Source of the DNA: Formicarius rufipectus | Lineage: Eukaryota; Chordata; Aves; Passeriformes; Formicariidae | NCBI GenBank assembly: GCA_013399695.1 | Contig: VXAU01004440.1 | Coordinates: forward strand, 569,079 to 633,078 | Direction: 5' to 3' | Length of the DNA: 64,000 nt | Shown: piece after piece, positions 38,901-50,447 of the stretch | How the letters are laid out: every line of letters starts with the position of its first letter | Position numbering within the stretch: the first letter of the stretch is position 1 | Notes under the pieces: model-generated | Databases searched by the model: none | What the model was told of the DNA's origin: nothing | The model's input: the letters and a program-made list of their open reading frames with translations, nothing else | Made by a program: the position numbers and the translations under genes

Positions 38901-40263
38901 GGTCATTCACCCATCACTTGAATGAAACCGGTCTTTATTGGCTGTGCTAAACAACACTTTTTTTAGGAAGGAAATCACAAATAACCCTTGTATTTGAAAC
39001 TGGGGAGAATTTGAGGTGGGCAGATTGTAAGTCACCAATTTGGAACCAGGTCAGAAGGCTGTGATTAACACACCCAAGCCTCACTTTAATTGTCCCACAG
39101 TGGTCAGAGCATTGGTTTCAAGTGGGCTTTGTCTCTGAATACTATTTCTCTTTCTTCATGTTAATTTTGGAGCTTTTTAGAATGGGTAGCAGGTTTAGCA
39201 GAATTGAACAGTGGGGAAATTTGTTACATTAGGATAAGCAGCATTGGGACACTGCAACACAATTTTCTAGGTGTAGCTCTAGTGACAGACACTGGTTATG
39301 TGTTTTGTGGGTTTTTTTCCTTATTTCACTGCATGACCTTTGATTTGGTTGACTCCCTCAAAATATTTTCTCTGCACTTGGCTATGTTGAACTCTTTAAA
39401 TGTTGTAATTTCAGATCTTAAAATTAATAGCAGAGTAAATGCAAATAACTCTTCTCCTTAATTGCTCACTTTCTCTGGGAATTGCTTGATCTTTCGAAAC
39501 AGTGTAATACCTCAAGAACCTGTGAAATGCAGCCTAGCAGGTTACGCTGATTGATCTATAGAAATATAGCCATGTAACTTAAAAGTATTTCCCCTAAAAA
39601 ACAAACAAGCTGCAGAAGTCATTCATGCTTTTCTCAGCAGAGCCAGCCTTAGCTGCTCTGTGGTGTGGTATGGCTGGGAAACCTCTGAGTGTCAGATCCC
39701 ATCTTGAGCCTGTGGGATGTGCTATCCATCGGTGGCAGTCATTCATCTGCAGGTTCACAACTGAGAACATCAGGCTGAGGCATTACTCAGTGGGATCCAA
39801 TGGATATTTATTTTTCTCTTGAAGAACCTAAGAGTTTTCAGGGGATTTTTTGTAGCTGTGACCATTTTCATATTTAGAACATAGACATGATTTTTTATGA
39901 TTTTTATTTTTCTTTGCAAGTGACCCACAGAATACATGTAACATTAGTTTGGTCTGTTGTCAAAGTTGAGCTGAGTGCACATTTCTCAGGGTTGCATAAT
40001 ATCAGGTTTGGTCCCTTAGGTTTAAAGTGTTTATGGGGCTAGTAAAAAAAGCTCACACGTCCACAGCTGTATGTTTTACCACGTGCAACTGGGAATTGCT
40101 ACAGTCATGATGGGACCTTCACAATCAAATTCTGGAATTTCATAGGCATCCGCTTAAAGGCATTGTACACGGCACCTTTCAGTCCTACCTTCTTTGGAAA
40201 CAATGGTATTTTGCTGCCTCAAAAAGTGCTGAAGTTGGGGCATTTTTTGCTTATGTCATCTGC

Positions 40264-40283
40264 TGCTGATATCAATATCAGCA
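40264..40283. repeat. Inverted repeat with 9-bp arms, TATCAATA core
   Basis: TGCTGATATCAATATCAGCA: arms TGCTGATAT and ATATCAGCA around CA. The core contains ATCAAT, which fits CUX-type cut-homeodomain sites. The surroundings are AT-rich, non-repetitive intron. Confidence 0.6.
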
Positions 40284-40576
40284 AGGATAAACACTGGCAT
40301 AAAAAGTGCACCTCCAATTAAACACTCCTAATTTACATGATAAAATGGCGTTCTCTCATTCTACTTTGTGCTAGTGATGTAGTATTAGAAAGCTGAGAGT
40401 TTAAGATGTTTGGCTTGTAAGCCTTCATGTTTTCTTTTCACAAAACCCACTCTTAAAACTAGTTATGAATACAGATCTGGGAGACGTAATCCAGAAGCCT
40501 AAAGCGTTCAGTACTTTGAATTCCTTTCTTGTATGCTGTCTTTTTCATTATAAAAAAGATTCTAAAGCTGGAACAA

Positions 40577-40851
40577 AGTCATAGAATTGTAGAATGGCTT
40601 GGGTTGGAAGGAAGAACCATAAAGATCATCTAGTTCCAAGCCCTCTGCCTATGGGCAGGAACACTTTTTACTAGAGCAGGTTACTCAGGGCCTCAACCAA
40701 CCTGACCTTGAACAATTCCAGGGATGGGGCTTCCACGGTGTCTCTGGGCAACCTGTTCTGGTGTCTCAACACCCTCACATTAAAGAATTTCTTCCTGATG
40801 TCTAATCTAAACCTACTCTCTTTTAGTGTGAAGCCATTCCCAGTTTTCCTG
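40577..40851 (-). mobile_element. CR1 LINE 3' fragment, reverse orientation
   Basis: On the + strand it starts with the reverse complement of the CR1 end (CATAGAATTGTAGAATGG) followed by GGGTTGGAAGGAAG. It continues through the characteristic AGGGCCTCAACCAACCTGACCTTGA-type region, the CAACCTGTTCTGGTGTCTC region and the TAAAGAATTTCTTCCTGATG region, then loses similarity near 40851. It is therefore a 5'-truncated insertion of about 275 bp, antisense to RBMS3. An open frame of 85 codons across it (40708-40965) is not meaningful coding. Confidence 0.92.
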
Positions 40852-41476
40852 ATGATTGAATTAATTCAAGGACCAACACGAGAGCCAGGTCCAGTTTTCA
40901 GCATCCTAGGAGGAGACCCATACCAGTCCCTCTACACTCTGCTGCAGATTCCCCTTTGCCTTTAATTCCCAGCCATCCACTACATCCAGAATGCCTAATT
41001 GTAATTCCTTTCCAGTCTGAGACTCAAGCAAGCCTGTGCATCTTCTCTCACAATTTTATTACTGCTGAAGGTTCTTAGAGTTGTTTATGATTTATAAGTG
41101 AGAAAGAGAATAATAACATCCTTCATTTCTTGGATTGATGCAGCCATCACTTTTTATGTGGACCATTTATACACGTATACGAGTAAATGTAAAATATGAT
41201 TACATGCAGATCTATTTAATCACACACTGTGTATGGGGGTACCTCCTCTGCATATACAGTCACTCACAGATATGAGGCATAATTGCAAATGTGCCTCCTT
41301 TTCTGGAAGCCTGGATGCAGTCTTATATGTTTTTACACATAAGCATCTGTTTAGCCAGATCTTCAAAACTGAAAACATAACTTAAGCTGTAATGCACTTT
41401 TATGTGTATATTTTGTTGTTACATGTGTAATGTAGTGCTATACTTACATACTTAAACATATCCTTCCACCATTGCT

Positions 41477-41823
41477 GAGAGAGAGATTGGGAGAGAGACT
41501 TTACAAGAGCATGTAGTGACAGGCAAAGGGGGAATGACTTCAAACTGAAAGCAAGAAGGTTTAGATTAGATATTAGGAAAAAATTCTTCAGATATATTCT
41601 TTAGATGAGATATTAGGAAGAAATTTTTTACTGTGAGAGTGGTAAGGTACTGGAACAGGTTGCTCAGAGGAGTTGTGGATGTCCCATCCCTGGAAGTGTT
41701 CAAGAACAGGTTGGCTGGAGCTCTGACCAACTTGCTTTGGTGAAAGGTGTTCCTTCCCATGGTCAGAGGAGTTGGAACTAGGTGATCTTAAAGGTCCTTC
41801 CAATCCAGGCCATTCTATAATTC
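41477..41823 (+). mobile_element. CR1 LINE 3' fragment with an internal 40-bp duplication
   Basis: Matches the 3' end of CR1 from a TTACAAGAGCATGTAGTGA stretch through ACTGGAACAGGTTGCTCAGA, CCATCCCTGGAAGTGTTCAA and GGAACTAGGTGATCTTAAA to CCATTCTATAATTCC. It lies about 630 bp from the inverted CR1 at 40577-40851, so the pair forms a potential inverted repeat in the transcript. A partial tandem duplication at 41560-41630 repeats the TTTAGAT-GATATTAGGAA block. Confidence 0.93.
41560..41630 (+). repeat. 40-bp-period partial tandem duplication inside the CR1
   Basis: Copy one starts at 41560 (TTTAGATTAGATATTAGGAA) and copy two at 41600 (TTTAGATGAGATATTAGGAA). Typical CR1 copies carry this block once, followed directly by TTCTTTACTGTG, so this is a private duplication after or during insertion. 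The second copy is cut short at the transition to the normal CR1 sequence. Confidence 0.75.
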
Positions 41824-44800
41824 CCATCATGTACACACACAGGCTCACACATGTACATTTATACATTAATCACAGCCGAAACACTGTATAGACATAAGAA
41901 CAGATAAGCATGAGCCTCAGAGAGCTTAATATTGGAATGCCAGTGCTTTTTCTCACAGGTAGTTTAGTACAACTTCTTGATGTGACCAGTCACAGCCAGC
42001 CAAGTCCAGACTTCTGGAAACAGAAGGAAAGACAGAGTTACAGGGCTTGGACCATTTCCCTATTCCTTTTCTCCACCTCACAGGGACTGGACATGTGTGC
42101 TCAGGCTCAACTGTTGTGCTTTGTCTTGATTTCAACTTGTAGTATCTTTCAATCTCTGCTCTACTGTTCTTGGTATCATCTTATGCCATCCATGTACAGT
42201 TTGCCTCCTGGTCTCTTGGTTACAAAGGCAATGAACTGCATGAACTTCCACATAGGAAGACCTCTGAGCTTGTCCTTGCCACTCTGTGAACAGCCCTGTG
42301 CTGCACAGCTCCAGCCCAGCCACCCCAGTTCTGCTGCATTTTGCCAGCTGACTGCAGACAGCTGTGTCTCTAATTTCATTTTGAATGCCAGACATCTCTG
42401 CTTAATGGCCTTCTCAAAGCTCTTAATTTCTGCCACAAGAACATCACATTTGCCCTTTCACATCAGTATCCTGAGCAGAAGGAAAGTCTTTTTTTTCTCC
42501 CCATGCTAGGACCAGATTATGGTTCCTCATGGTTTAAGAAAATTTGCTTTGTAACTCTGCATTGACCCTTCATAGATGGATAGAACAGGCCATGTTGTCC
42601 ACCTTGCTATACTTGTTCTAATTGCAGAGTTGTTTTCTGCTTCCTTCTGCAGATAATTGTTTGCCTTTTTTCCTCTGTAAATATGCAACTGAAAACATTC
42701 ATTGGGTTGGAAAACTTGAGTCAGCATTCACTGCTCAGAAAACTGCATTCTTCTGGCTGATAGTAAAGGTGAAATGAATTAATGAAAGGTTTGGAGGAAA
42801 ACTCAGTAAGAACTTGTACTTTCCTTGGTTTGGGGAAATAAGAGCGTTCATAAACTCCCTTTTGATTCACTGCCTCCTCCAGCCCCACCTTCCATCTTGC
42901 ACTTCCTTGTAGGTGGAAAAGCAGAATAAAATCCCTTCTCCTCTGCTTTCATGAACTGGCAAGAGGAGAATCATGCTGCTTGTACTGCTCTATCCTTCAT
43001 TCCCCCCCAATATTGTAGAGGTATAGCAGTGTCCGCTACTCTCTCCCCACTTTCCCCAAACCTCTAGGTAGTGCATTGAGCCTCTCAGATCCCTATTTTC
43101 TGCCAACACAAAGCATAATATACACTTAAATATTGTTTCTTCCCCAGAGGTGCTGGGGTTTTGAGTGAGAGAAGGGAAGCTTTGACACTTAGCTCACCTT
43201 CTTCTCCCAAGCAGGCTATGAGAAATGACACAGAACCCCTCGTCCTTATATTGTCCATCTGGAGACTTCTGCTTCTTGTTCGATGGCCAGCATGGGTTAT
43301 TGATTTGCTTCATGTCATTGCTTTGCTTTTCCTATTCATTAGTTGTAGCCTCTGCAGCTCCCCCAGAGCTGGTCACAGCCCCAGGTTAGCAGAGGCCAGA
43401 GCAGCAAGGGAAGTAGTCCCACACATCCCAGTCCCTCCTTCAGGCTACGCGCTGTAGGTTCTGCTTTTTGACATTGACCATGGACCAATAGACTTCTCTA
43501 GCAGAAAAAAACCTAGTGGGACGGTGTTAAGACTGTAGCCTGGACAGCGCAGGACCATGCCTGCTTGATTTGGCAAAGAGGCAGGAATTTAGCCCCGTCA
43601 TTAACCCTTTCACATTGCTTTCCTGATATTCGCCCCTAATCTCAACTTCATTTACCAGGGCAGTCTCATTATACTGAGCAAAACTTGCTCTGATGGGTGC
43701 TAAGGAGGGCACAGGCAGCTCAGCTGCTTCTGTGCCTGGCATTCAGCAGTGTTAATCACAGCAATTCAACCCTGCTTTTTGTTCTATTCTAGTATCGTAT
43801 GTTTTAAATAAATCAAACTTTCATTTTCTTCCCTTACTCATAATATCACCTCATTTTCATTTATGGGAGTGGAAATGGAGTATTTCGAGGCCTTTTTGTT
43901 AACCCTCAGCTGGGAATGGCTGACTCAGCACTGAAAATTCTCACGCAGGAGAAACGTGGAAATGATGTGTCTGTCGTGTTTCTGAGCGATAACCATCCCT
44001 TGTCACATTTGAAACATGACTTGGTTGCCTTTTTATAGATGGAACTAGATGCATTGGGATATAGTATAAGTATTTCTGCAGTGTATATTTTGTGAGTTGA
44101 GCCTGATCTTAAATGGAAGTGGTATTTTTGTCTGTGCTAAATACAGGTTTCTCAAAATAAAACTGTCAAGGCAGTGTTTTATGGTAGATATTGGTTTCCC
44201 TAAGCAGTGTCTATGTAGATTTTTTTTCTTTAGGATTCTGGAGTAGTTAAAAGAATCCAGCCTCCCTGAAAATTGATGCATCCTCAAGGACTAGTAGGTT
44301 TCTATTTCTGGCATGTGCACCAAGATGAATAACTGTTCTCTAGCAGTTTATATGGACTCAGGCGAAATAGGCCTCAACCTTTATCCCAACAGGAATTACC
44401 AGACAAGAAAATTCTGACTTCATTTATGGGTCATAGAAAGATATGCAAAACGTGACAAAAATAATTTTCTTCTCAAGCTATCACATGGAATCTGTGTGCT
44501 GCTTGAATTTGCTTTTGGGTCAGTAGGTCAAATATTAAAAAGCCTTATACTGTCCCAAAAAGTCCTCTTAAGCCTTCTAATGCTTTCCCAGTGCTGATAA
44601 TTTGCTACTGTTAATAGCTATGGTCTTTTTCTAGTCCAAGTGTAGATGGTTAAATGCTAAGGCTTTGAATTTTACATGAAGAAATCTGAGCTTCCTGATT
44701 TAGCCCCAGTCTAGAGAAGCTTTTGAAGAGTAACACATCAGTTCCTATTGATCTATGGATGGATACGGTATTGATAATAATTTAACCCCATGTGTAAATC

Positions 44801-46042
44801 TGTGTTGGCTTTATTTTACTGGCAGCTTTGAAATAGTAAAGGCAAACAATAAATGCATGATAATCACCAGAAGAAATGTATCCACTGGGTTAGTTGCATC
44901 TTTATTAATCTGAATGTTGTTCTGAAAACATTTTCAAATCACAGATCCTGATACTGCTAAGAAAAAAAAACAAAGAAAATTTTGCTGTAGAGTTCAATTA
45001 GGATCAGTCCATGGCAGAGCAAATACTCTGTCCTTAGAAAGAAAAGCTACTAGAAATAGTGGACAGAAAGCCCTAAAGCTACCCTGGTCAAGTACAGGTT
45101 GTGTGCATGAAAATATCTGTAACATGTGCCTCTGCTGCTTCATTACAATATCCTGTGACCACGGGGAGATCAGACAGAAAAGCCCTCACCTTCGTCCTGC
45201 TCCTGTTACTGTAGAAAGTCCCATTGCTTCCTTTGCTGAGCTTGAGGAGGAGCGCGCAACCCCTGCCCTAACACCTGGTTTGACCTCCACCAACTATGTA
45301 GGATCTAAATGCTTTATGTCCTCAATTTGAGGAACCCAAGTTTGTCCTTTACAATGCCAGATTCTGTCTGCACTGAGCAAATGGTATTGTATCCTGGGAC
45401 AGATTAGGAAGAAAACCAATTGTTTCCAATACAATTTATAACCCTTTTGATCCAGTGTTACTGTCATGAGAACACAGACATTCTGCTTGAAACTTTAAGC
45501 TAAGGAAGTAGCACAGCCCAATGAGCTCTCCAGGACTCACCAGACTCGAGAGTTTCCACCTTTACAAATGTAGACTAAAAAAGCAAGATCTAGAAATTCT
45601 GTAATAATTTTAACCATTTACTCTAGTATCTGCATTGCTTTGTACACAAAGCCAACTTTTCAGGATCTGTTGTCATAATTTTTGAGGTTTCAGCTTATGC
45701 AGAGTAGGACTGTAGAATTCTTGAAAGACTTTTTTATTGTGTGAGTTCCATCTCAAAATGCTTATTCTTTATGTCAGGTGATTGGGAGTCTTATGATATA
45801 AGTAGAGCAAAAATAATTAGAAGTTTCTTTTTTAACTTGTTATTACAAACAGAAATTTTTGCACAGAGAATTTTACAGATATTAAGTTCAACTAATTGTT
45901 GTTCACTGGCACTGCACATATTTTTTTAAAGAACTGAAGTAAGGTGCTGCTAAATACTATTTGTTATATCACATTTCTCAAAATGAGAAATAATCACAAG
46001 AATCCATGAAAATTGGGTGTTCTGGTGCATTTTTCTAAGTTC

Positions 46043-46060
46043 TTTTTTTTTTTTTTTTTT
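46043..46060 (+). repeat. T18 homopolymer run
   Basis: Eighteen T in a row. A similar T18 run occurs at 4411-4428. Both are ordinary mononucleotide repeats and probably length-polymorphic. Confidence 0.9.
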
Positions 46061-46142
46061 AAGAGCACTTTAAGTTAAGCTCTTAATTTAGTGTTATTGA
46101 TTTAGTGCATATGGCAATTTAGGTTGAATTAGTTTTCTTTCC

Positions 46143-46160
46143 TCCATTATTGATAATGGA
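46143..46160. repeat. Inverted repeat with 8-bp arms, TATTGATA core
   Basis: TCCATTATTGATAATGGA: arms TCCATTAT and ATAATGGA around TG. It contains two ATTA/TAAT homeodomain cores in opposite orientation and, on the reverse strand, the same TATCAATA centre as the repeat at 40264-40283. Confidence 0.6.
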
Positions 46161-48239
46161 AAGTTTATACTGTGGCCTGATTTCATGCTATGTGCTCTGT
46201 AAAGCATATATTCTCTTTTGTGACCTCTTTGTTCCCTGTTGCACATGCACAAAAGCACCCTTTCTGTGGGACAGTATCATGTGAAACTCAATTCAACGAG
46301 AATGCAAATAGTAGGAGTTAAATCACAAGCTTTGTTGACCCTTTGCAGAGGACAAGGACTTGACTTTTGTCTAAATATGAGTAAGAGAATCCTGCAAGAT
46401 ATATATCAATCAGCATGTCATTAACCCAGTATTGCATAAAACAAACAAACATACTGGAGACAATATTGTCTAATGGGCAACAGGGCACTGTGTCTTAAGT
46501 TCACTGGGACACCGTCGATTGACAAATCAAAATAAATAGGTAAAGTGTTCAATTTAGATTGCAGCTCATCTGGCAAATTAGCCTTTTGCTTCCAGAGGTC
46601 ATCCGTGAGTTTCAGATTTTGAGTTCACAACTAGCATTTTCAGAAATTGTTATAAACTACCATCAGATCATCTGAGGTGATTAATTGATTCTTACTTGCT
46701 GGCAATAAAAATAGCAAAACAGTCAATAAAACTGTGTGAAAGAGAATATGGAGATAACATATTCAGAGCTAGAGTGACACAAGGATTTTGCAGAGGTTGA
46801 TCTGCCTTTTTGGCTGCACTGCACTGTGAAAGTTGGAAACTGTGGAAATTTGTTTCTAGGAAAACAAAAGGACGGACTTTTAAAAATCTTACCCTGCAAT
46901 AGCAGAAGTATGAATAACAGGTTCTTGTATCAGTCTGTGATAGTTCTGGTTATGAATGTGTTTTGTGGAAATGAAAGGAGGTACATGTATCTTATAGAAT
47001 GTTCTGAAGGCAGCAACCATAGCAACTCAAGGTCATATTTCCCCCACAACACAAAGGGCAAATCAAATCACCATTGGCCAGTGAAATGCATGATAGAAGG
47101 TTCTGCAGCATCTCTGCACTGGACAGACCAATAACAATTTGGTTCCAACAATATTTAGCTTTAGCAAATGCTGTGCTGTCCATGAACAAACTTAATTAAA
47201 AGAAAGCTGAGTCCAGCTTACACAGCAGGTACAGCACTCTGATAGTTTGCACAGTGAGAAGAAATCCTTGGCATATATAAACTGTGAACTCTTTTAAAGT
47301 TCATGGTTTTAATTAAAAGAGTACTTATAAATAATACTCCACTGTGGAGCTGATATGGGTATTTGTGACAAATAATTTCCTACAATACTTTGTTCTTTTT
47401 CCCTTTATAGGTCATGTGTTTTAGGAATTTGCTTGTTTGCAATTTTTAGACAAAATTTGTTAAAGAAAATGTTAGCCTATGCCTTGTTTAAGAAGTATCT
47501 GCAAGGAGTGTTTCAGTGATGGCACAGTAATGCTGGGTGCCCAAGTTACATCTCTTTTCTGATTAGGTGATCCCAGGGAAAGGATTTCTAATGGCTAGGG
47601 TTCTTTTCTTGAGTCATTATAAAGCGTTGAAGTGCTTAGCTTTGCTTATACCAATAACAGTAAAATACTTTTGAAAATCATTGGGAAAATGGTTTTCTTT
47701 GGAATAGCACTTGTGAGTGTTTTCTGTGTTCGTGTGCAGAACCACTGAACATGTCTCTGTTGCTAACAGGTTTGTCACAGGACTTGGTGACAGTCAAGCT
47801 TATAGAGCAAATGGATACCACAGGTTTAGTTTTAGCTACATTTATAATGTTTGATGGGCTTGGCTTAAATATTGCTGTATAGCGGTTGCATAATTACTAT
47901 GAGGCCAAATCTCCTGTAGCTCTTTGGAAATGCCACACTGCTAATAAATTTTGAACCATCATAGTGTTAAAGTCAGGTAGGGTTGGGTACAGAAGAAAGA
48001 TAGTTTATGAAACATATAGTCAGCACTCAGTGACTACTATGAAGTTGATCCATCAAAGTGAACGAGAGATTTAACGTCTCAGAATGTTAAATTTTTATGT
48101 ATTGCAGCCTTTGGAAGGCCATTAAACAACACACAGATTCTTTTGAAGCTACCTAGGACAAAATTCTTTGAATGTCATCTATTTTTCGGTATTTTCCCTG
48201 TGAAACCTTGAGTGTTTAGACAGTCTTGATTGAGGATAT

Positions 48240-49944
48240 AGCTAATGCTTCCAACAGTGTCCAATCAAAAAATTTTAAGTGTAAGAGGGATAGAACCAGG
48301 CTCACTGGAGATAAGCCTGAGGGCATCATGCCAAGGTTTGAGGGACAGTGTACTAGTGAGTTCTGCTGCCTTAGTGAAGGTAGGGAATGGAGATCCATGC
48401 AACAGCAAGAATACAAAGGTTATTGATTTGTTAGAAACTATGAAAGTGTCTGAGAATGGTCACATAATAATTAGGGCTTCTCTCTCCAAAAACATACTAG
48501 GATCAATAAACCCAACTAGAACTTAATCTGACTACTGCCATAAAAGACAATAGAAATTGCTTCTATAAATACATCAGCACCAAAAGGAGGGCTAAGGAGA
48601 ATTTCCATTCCTTATGGGTATGGAGGGAAACAGTGACAAAGGATGAGGAAAAGACTGATGTACTTAATGCCTTCTTTGTCTCAGACTTTAATAGTAAGAT
48701 CAGCAGTTGTTCGGGTGAGGTTGGACAGTGGAGCTGGGACCACAACGAAGGCCACATAATCAAAGGGGAAATGGTTAGTGACCTGCTGACCATGGGGCCA
48801 GATGGGATCCACCAAAGGATACTGAGGGAGCTAATGAAGTGCTCATCAAACCACTTTCAATCATTACCTGGCAGTCCTGGCAAACCAGGGAGATCCCAGT
48901 TGACTGGAAGTTAGCAAATGTGACACCTGTCTACAAGAAGGGACAAGGAGAATCTGGGAAACTACAGGCATGTCATTCTGACCTCTGTGACAGAGAATGT
49001 TATGGAGCAGATCATCCTGAGCACAGTCACACAACATATACGGACTATCAGAGGATCAGGCCCAGTCAAGATAGGTTTATGAAAGGCAGATCCTGTTTGA
49101 CTAACCTGATCTCCTTGTACAACAAGGTGACCTGCTTAGTGAATGAGGGAAAGGCTGTGATCTATGTAGACAAAACTGAAGCCTTGGACATAATTTCCCA
49201 CACAATATTCCAGGAAAAACTGACTGCTCATGGTTTGGATGCATATATTTTTGCTGGATAAAAACTGACTGACTGGCTAAGCTCAGGATGGTGGTAAATG
49301 GAGTTGCATCCAATTGGTGGCTGGTTACTAGTGGTGTCCCTCAGAGCCAATGGCATCCTGGTTTGCATCAGAAATACTGCAGCCAGTAGGATTAGAGAAA
49401 TTATGTCCTTGTACTTGGCACCGATGAGGCCACACCTCAAATCCTGAGTTCAGTTTTGGTTCCCTCACTACAAGAAAGACATTGAGATGCTGGAGCAGGT
49501 CCAGAAAAGGGCAACAGAGATGGTGAAGGATCTGTAGCATAGGTCATATGAGGAACAGCTGAGGGAGCTTGAGATGTTTAGTCTGAAGAAAGGAGACTCA
49601 GGGGGGACTTTACTGCTCTCTACAACTACCTGAAAGAAGGTTGTGGTGAGGTGGGAATTGGTCTCGCAGGTAACAAGTAACAGGACAAGAGGAATGGCCT
49701 CAAGTTGCAGCAGTGGAGGTTTAGATTGGATAGCTGGGAAAATTTCTTCACCAAAAGGCTTGTCAAGCATTGGAACTGGCTGCCCAGGTACATGGTGGAG
49801 TCCCTATCCCTGGAGGTATTTGAAAGACATGTACTTATGGCAGTTACTCGTGGTTTAGTGATGGATTTGGCAGTGTTGGGTTAAGAGTTGGACTTGATGA
49901 TCATAAAAGTCTTTTTCAACCTAAACAATGCTATGGTTCTTTGA
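48240..49944 (+). mobile_element. CR1 LINE fragment with degenerate reverse-transcriptase coding region and intact-looking 3' end
   Basis: This is the largest transposon remnant here. CR1 elements are non-LTR retrotransposons encoding an endonuclease/reverse transcriptase. Reading in order, and shifting frame where the element has decayed, gives a linker region (VLNAFF around 48660), then early RT (MGPDGIHQRILREL around 48800; DWKLANVTPVYKKG around 48900; MKGRSCLTNLIS around 49080), then VTSGVPQ at about 49325-49344. The next codons match sequence normally found well downstream, after the catalytic block: ANGI-like, then RPHLKS, VQFW, YEEQLRELEMFSL. The element ends with the usual CR1 tail, a GGACTTGATGATC stretch at about 49890-49905 followed by a decayed ATTCTATG-like end. 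Frameshifts at about 48955-49078 and stop codons show it is dead. It is in the same orientation as RBMS3. The 5' limit is approximate; the first 250 bp are weakly CR1-like. Confidence 0.88.
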
Positions 49945-50357
49945 AAGGACTTTTGAGAAGGAGATCAGCATCACGTTTACCAGTTTCCTTCAACTGTGTC
50001 TCTTGGATTGTTAATACTTAGTACACTAATAAAAGCCATGTATAGTTTAGACTTTCTGTACAGTCTTGGAAACCTTTTGGTGTGCTGCTCAACGAGAGAG
50101 AAGCTAGCCAGGGATCAATAGATAACTGGTCATTGATTTAGCTGTCTGCACTGTTAAAAGTGTGCCCACACAAAGGAATGAAAATAAGCAAGGAAAAAGT
50201 CAAAGGAAACCCTGGCAGCTGTACTTGATCCATATTGTTCACCTCGTGTTACTGCTGTGATGGCTCAAAATGTGTCAGTGACAATTCTGGAAGGCTATGT
50301 GGTTTGCTATAGCAAATGTTTCAAGCGGATATGTTAGTCTCTTTGTTCCTTCTTATT

Positions 50358-50447
50358 AAAAAACAAAACAAAACCAAACAAAACAAAAACCCAAAACCAA
50401 CCAACCAAATAAAAACAAAAACCCCAAACAAACAACAAACCAACACA
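50358..50447 (+). repeat. Long A/C tract (90 nt with a single T)
   Basis: AAAACAAAACCAAAC-type sequence with A and C only, apart from T at 50410. It is the strand-reversed counterpart of the G/T tract at 14683-14789. It lies about 410 bp after the end of the large CR1 and is not its tail. Confidence 0.92.

Larger units (their letters stand above)
32698..40576. other. Intronic sequence, no gene seen
   Basis: AT-rich, with long stretches free of repeats. An 8-bp-arm hairpin lies at 33309-33328 (TGGATGAG, CCAC loop, CTCATCCA). The stretch at 38125-38418 is open for 97 codons on the + strand, without domains. A possible ancient repeat fragment lies near 38860. Confidence 0.75.
40852..48239. other. 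Intronic sequence between CR1 copies, no gene seen
   Basis: Apart from the CR1 at 41477-41823 and the T18 run this is unique-looking sequence. The longest open frame (41910-42509, + strand, 199 codons) has hydrophobic and Ser/Cys-rich composition, overlaps open frames on the other strand and shows no domain. Confidence 0.75.

Noticed and set aside
41910..42509. 199-codon + strand frame
   Set aside because: Low-complexity hydrophobic and Ser/Cys-rich composition, overlapping frames on the - strand, no domain and no splice context.
48226..49261. Several open frames that look like a reverse-transcriptase gene
   Set aside because: They are pieces of one dead CR1 with frameshifts and stops, so they are annotated as a mobile element and not as genes.
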